Shown piece by piece: positions 6,599 through 9,256 of a stretch of 9,256 nucleotides of DNA. The number at the start of each line of letters is the position of its first letter. Position 1 is the first letter of the stretch. Both the position numbers and the translations under genes were made by a program. The stretch is taken from NCBI GenBank assembly GCA_042093735.1, contig JBELEM010000047.1:1-9256 (forward strand). The letters are read 5' to 3'. Source of the DNA: Hellea sp042093735 (GTDB taxonomy: Bacteria > Pseudomonadota > Alphaproteobacteria > Caulobacterales > Maricaulaceae). The notes below the pieces were generated by a model. It worked only from the letters and a program-made list of their open reading frames with translations, did no database searches and was not told the DNA's origin.

Positions 6599-7219
6599 AT
6601 GATAAACAATCATCAACTCCCTCTAGATTTATCACCCTTACAAAAATTTTCATTTGAAAATTATGTGGGGGGCTCTGCTAACAGAAAAATAATAAAATTT
6701 TTAAGGTCACCAATGACTTGGAAATCACCAATTACCATGCTTGTGGGTCCAGTTGGAACCGGAAAATCTCATATTGGAAATGCTTGGGCTAATGAGACAG
6801 GTTTTCAGTTTCTTGATGATGCGAGTCAAATGGATGAAGAAATGCTTTTTTCCCAATTAAATTTGATATTGAATGGTACTGGGAGACGACTACTATTGGC
6901 GGATAAAAATTTTCCTAAAATGTGGCCAATCAAAATGCCTGATTTAATATCTCGATTAAAAAGTATAACATTAGTTGAATTGACTGAGCATGATGATGAG
7001 GTCCTTGAGTTGATAGTACGTAGGGTTTTTGAGGCGAAAGGGCGAAATGTTTCCCAAGGTCTGATTTCATATTTACTCAAACATTATGAAAGAAGTGTCC
7101 CCGCTCAAGTTCAAATCGCAGAGATGCTTGAGAAGGCTGCGCAATCACAGAAAGCTGACCTTAGTAAATCTTTTGCGATGAAGTTTTTAAAAACTAATTA
7201 TGCTCCCATCCCAGGCTAA
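6599..7219 (+). CDS. hdaA: Hda/HdaA-like AAA+ protein, regulatory inactivator of DnaA
   Basis: A 206-residue DnaA-related ATPase without the DnaA DNA-binding domain. In the known system, Hda with the DNA-loaded sliding clamp stimulates ATP hydrolysis by DnaA and so limits re-initiation. The N-terminal QLPLDL (6-11) fits the clamp-binding motif. Walker A GPVGTGKS is at 50-57. A sensor-1-like strand LLLADKNFP is at 98-106. PDLISRL at 114-120 corresponds to the arginine-finger region (Arg119). Y-E-R-S at 163-166 holds the likely sensor-2 Arg165. The stretch between Walker A and the LFSQLN helix (84-89) is short, and the expected hydrophobic strand ending in two Asp (Walker B) is not clear; only FLDD at 71-74 could serve. 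It is shorter than usual for alphaproteobacterial HdaA. It sits 11 bp after the DUF2066 gene without a good ribosome site, and its 3' end overlaps the convergent dehydrogenase gene by 33 bp. Confidence 0.82.
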   Translation: MINNHQLPLDLSPLQKFSFENYVGGSANRKIIKFLRSPMTWKSPITMLVGPVGTGKSHIGNAWANETGFQFLDDASQMDEEMLFSQLNLILNGTGRRLLLADKNFPKMWPIKMPDLISRLKSITLVELTEHDDEVLELIVRRVFEAKGRNVSQGLISYLLKHYERSVPAQVQIAEMLEKAAQSQKADLSKSFAMKFLKTNYAPIPG

Positions 7220-7933
7220 AAGTGAACCGCTTTCATTGACGGTGGCTTCATTAATTACATTCAATAATTTTAGTGCACTAAAGTCTGGACTAAACAACTT
7301 TTCTTTCGGTACATTTTTTTGAAATGGTTTGGAAAGATTTGTATCTACTGTTCCTGGGTGTAGTCCTAATATTATTTGATTTTTTGACTTTCTTGATACT
7401 TCAATTGAGAGGCATTTTATAACCATATTTAGTGCTGCTTTTGATGCTCGATATGCATACCATCCACCAATCTTATTGTCCGATATGGACCCAACTCTTG
7501 CAGATATCGCTGCAAGTACAGCTTTTTTATCATTTCTTAATAGAGGAATAAAGTGTTTAGCAACTAAAGCTGGTCCAATTGTGTTTATAAGAAAACTTTT
7601 ATTAAACGAAGAGGTTTTTAAAGACTTCATATTTTTTTCAGGTGTTATTTCTTTATCTTGGAGAAGACCAGTAGCGATAATGCAAAGATCAAATTTTCCA
7701 GTAGTTAAGAGTTTCGATGATATACTTTGAATGCTATCTTCATTAGATAAATCTAGTTTCTCGGTAATTATTTTATTCGAAGTATTTTTTTCTGGATAAC
7801 GTGAAAGAGCGTAGATCTTATCTACTTGGTCGGAGTTATCTAGGTTCTTTACTAACGCTTTTCCAATTCCTCCAGAAGCACCTATGATTATTACTCTTAG
7901 TCTGTCACCCATTGTTGGAAGTTTATAATTCAT
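7187..7933 (-). CDS. Short-chain dehydrogenase/reductase, C-factor (CsgA)-like
   Basis: A 248-residue classical SDR, NAD(P)-dependent. The Rossmann nucleotide loop GASGGIG is at 18-24, and the ALSRYPE segment after strand two (42-48) has an Arg that would suit NADP. D61 lies in the KLDLSN segment, and an NAG-like strand IIATGLL is at 85-91. The catalytic set is Asn117 (LINTIGP), Ser144 (ISARVGS), Tyr161 and Lys165 (YRASK). HPGTVDTNLS at 192-201 is the usual PG motif loop. The sequence looks like the C-factor subgroup. Its ATG overlaps the stop of the upstream DUF2256 gene (ATGA), with a good AAAGGG ribosome site 6 bases ahead, so the two are cotranscribed. SDRs of this kind often lie near photolyase-like genes in light/singlet-oxygen stress clusters; the substrate is unknown. 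Confidence 0.9.
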   Translation of the reverse strand: MNYKLPTMGDRLRVIIIGASGGIGKALVKNLDNSDQVDKIYALSRYPEKNTSNKIITEKLDLSNEDSIQSISSKLLTTGKFDLCIIATGLLQDKEITPEKNMKSLKTSSFNKSFLINTIGPALVAKHFIPLLRNDKKAVLAAISARVGSISDNKIGGWYAYRASKAALNMVIKCLSIEVSRKSKNQIILGLHPGTVDTNLSKPFQKNVPKEKLFSPDFSALKLLNVINEATVNESGSLLAWDGSIISF

Positions 7934-8067
7934 TTATTACCCTTTCTACACCGTTTGGAACAGTATTTAATTTCTTCCCAGTTTCGTTCCCATTTTTTTC
8001 TCCAGGAAAAAGGTAGCGAACAATTTAAACAATTTTTTACCGGAAGATTTATTTTTTTGTGTACCAT
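7930..8067 (-). CDS. DUF2256 small zinc-ribbon-like protein (45 residues)
   Basis: A short gene read from ATG 8067 to TGA 7930. The protein begins MVHKKINLPVKNC and carries two cysteine pairs, C13-x2-C16 and C36-x3-C40, around a Trp-rich basic centre (PFSWRKKWERNWEE, 19-32) followed by IKYCSKRC. This matches the DUF2256 family pattern of H-K-K-x-N-L-P, a CxxC, WRKKW and YCSxxC, and the four Cys probably bind a metal; I know of no defined function. An in-frame ATG at 8076 would add three residues (MHN) and has a somewhat better-placed AAGTGG; family members normally begin near MxHKK, so I chose 8067. The stop overlaps the SDR start by ATGA. The divergent photolyase-like gene starts 44 bp away, and DUF2256 genes are commonly found next to such genes. 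The frame is open end to end and the family match is clear by eye. Confidence 0.9.
   Translation of the reverse strand: MVHKKINLPVKNCLNCSLPFSWRKKWERNWEEIKYCSKRCRKGNK
7940..7945 (-). promoter_or_regulatory. Ribosome binding site of the SDR gene inside the DUF2256 gene
   Basis: On the minus strand AAAGGG is followed by six bases and the ATG at 7933. It lies within the last codons of the upstream small gene, which fits translational coupling across the ATGA overlap. Confidence 0.7.
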
Positions 8068-8090
8068 ATTGTGCATACGAACCACTTGTT

Positions 8091-8118
8091 ATTTTAGTGC
8101 GTATTAATATCATGAAAA
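8091..8118 (-). promoter_or_regulatory. Possible promoter for the DUF2256-SDR operon
   Basis: On the minus strand TTTTCA (8118-8113) and TAAAAT (8096-8091, 5 of 6 to the -10 consensus) are 16 bases apart. Transcription would begin near 8084, giving a leader of roughly 17 nt to the ATG at 8067. The -35 part lies over the start of the photolyase gene. It is weak evidence in AT-rich DNA. Confidence 0.3.
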
Positions 8119-9256
8119 AAAAGAAGAATTTAATTCCGATACTTGTAGACCAACTAACCGAGAGCATATCTTCCTTAGAAGTGAGCGAAAAACACGATAG
8201 CGTAGTTCTGTTAATGGAATTAGATGAAGTTCTATCTGAGGTGCCTCACCATCGAAAAAAAATAATTTTTTTAATCTCAGCTATGCGCCATTTTGCAAAG
8301 CAACTTGAGTTAAATGGTTGGCAAGTAGATTATGTAGCGTTGAATGATGAAAATAATTCGGGAAACCTCATTGAAGAAATATCAAAAGCCATATCGCGTC
8401 ATTGTGTAGACCAAGTTCGTATTTGTGAGCCATCAGATTGGAAAACTTTTAATACTCTAAAAGAGCTGCAAAAAAATAATTTATTTAATATTAGCTTTAC
8501 GCCCGATAATCGTTTTTTAGCATCTCATTCCGAATTTGAGGAATGGGCAGAGGGTAGAAAACAGTTTCGAATGGAGTACTTCTATAGAGAAATGAGGCGT
8601 AAAACTAATATCCTTATGGAGCAGGACAAACCCGTTGGTGGGAAATGGAACTTTGATAAAGACAATAGAAAGCCACCAGTAAAAGGCTTGAGTGTGCCAT
8701 CATCAATTAATTTTCTACCCGATAGGGATACATTAGAGGTTATTTCCCTTATTGAACAAATGTATCCAGATCGAATAGGTGATATTGGAAACTTTTTCTA
8801 TGCTGTCACACGAGAAGACGCACTTAAGTCGTTAAATTACTTTATTGACAATCTTTTGCCTAAATTTGGTGATTATCAGGATGCTCTGATGACAAACCAA
8901 CCTTTTCTTTTTCATTCACTACTATCACCATATATTAATATTGGTTTATTGCAGCCACTAGAAGTTTGCTTGGCTGTTGAGCAAGCTTACTATAATGATA
9001 AGGCTCCATTAAATGCAGTAGAAGGCTATATTCGCCAGATTATTGGCTGGCGAGAGTATGTAAGGGGTATTTACTGGCTCAAAATGCCTACTTATTTGGA
9101 GGAGAATGCTTTACAAGCTTCACAAGTATTGCCAGATTTTTACTGGACTGGGAATACTGATATGCATTGTCTATCTGAGGCTATAAACCAAACCTTAGAA
9201 CATTCATACGCGCATCATATTCAGAGATTGATGGTCATAGGTAACTTTTGTTTAAT
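8112..9256 (+). CDS. phrB: Prokaryotic (6-4) photolyase / iron-sulfur cryptochrome-like protein (FeS-BCP), 3' end outside window
   Basis: The open frame from ATG 8112 runs to the right edge: 381 complete codons of a protein that is usually about 510 residues. The N-terminal alpha/beta antenna domain spans about 8-130. The family block MEYFYREMRRK (154-164) and PVGGKWNFD (174-182) follow. The FAD-binding helical domain contains IIGWREYVRGIYWL (310-323), LPDFYWTG (340-347) and DMHC (350-353). Cys353 should be the first of four [4Fe-4S] ligands (Cys350 of Agrobacterium PhrB); the other three lie beyond the window. H368-H369-x-x-R372 corresponds to the PhrB lesion-site motif His365-His366-x-x-Arg369, with the same offset of three. 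Such enzymes use light to repair (6-4) photoproducts; some relatives act as photoreceptors, so repair or signalling is open. A GTG five codons upstream is in frame but has no ribosome site. Divergent from DUF2256-SDR. Confidence 0.93.
   Translation, partial: MKKKKNLIPILVDQLTESISSLEVSEKHDSVVLLMELDEVLSEVPHHRKKIIFLISAMRHFAKQLELNGWQVDYVALNDENNSGNLIEEISKAISRHCVDQVRICEPSDWKTFNTLKELQKNNLFNISFTPDNRFLASHSEFEEWAEGRKQFRMEYFYREMRRKTNILMEQDKPVGGKWNFDKDNRKPPVKGLSVPSSINFLPDRDTLEVISLIEQMYPDRIGDIGNFFYAVTREDALKSLNYFIDNLLPKFGDYQDALMTNQPFLFHSLLSPYINIGLLQPLEVCLAVEQAYYNDKAPLNAVEGYIRQIIGWREYVRGIYWLKMPTYLEENALQASQVLPDFYWTGNTDMHCLSEAINQTLEHSYAHHIQRLMVIGNFCL

Noticed and set aside
7967..8167. 66-codon minus-strand frame across the DUF2256 region and photolyase start
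   Set aside because: It is in a different frame from the clear DUF2256 protein, runs into the photolyase coding start and resembles no family.

Overview
The window is AT-rich DNA of an alphaproteobacterium, probably a small-genome marine or aquatic lineage. I infer this from gene content and order (ndk facing purN-purM, then a DUF2066 gene and an Hda/HdaA-type DnaA regulator, an order I associate with Alphaproteobacteria), from the low GC and short intergenic gaps, and from the bacterial (6-4) photolyase-like gene at the right edge. I cannot name a genus. Coding density is very high: no gene-free stretch reaches 300 bases, and I see no tRNA, rRNA, CRISPR, transposon or prophage gene.

Left part (1-1804, + strand): the 3' end of a gene whose product ends in an Ala/Glu/Pro heptapeptide repeat, then a small lipoprotein with an NTF2/SnoaL-like look, then a membrane-anchored alpha/beta hydrolase of the monoacylglycerol lipase/lysophospholipase type. 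Middle (1809-5427): an RhlE-type DEAD-box RNA helicase on the minus strand, nucleoside diphosphate kinase on the plus strand, and a minus-strand purM-purN pair for two steps of de novo purine synthesis. ndk and purN converge with overlapping stop codons. Next (5577-7219, + strand): a secreted DUF2066 protein and a short Hda-like AAA+ protein that probably restrains DnaA. The gap between purM and the DUF2066 gene carries a perfect 20-bp tandem duplication.

Right part (7187-9256): a divergent light/oxidative-stress module. A 45-residue DUF2256 zinc-ribbon-like gene and a C-factor-type short-chain dehydrogenase overlap by ATGA on the minus strand. A prokaryotic (6-4) photolyase/cryptochrome-like gene reads the other way from only 44 bp away and runs off the window. 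The small DUF2256 gene is easily missed because of its size and overlap.

Most of the window is ordinary housekeeping sequence, and I do not see a convincing new biological system. The points most worth a second look are the DUF2256/SDR/photolyase module, the Hda homologue that seems to lack the usual Walker B segment, and the duplicated element in the purM promoter region.
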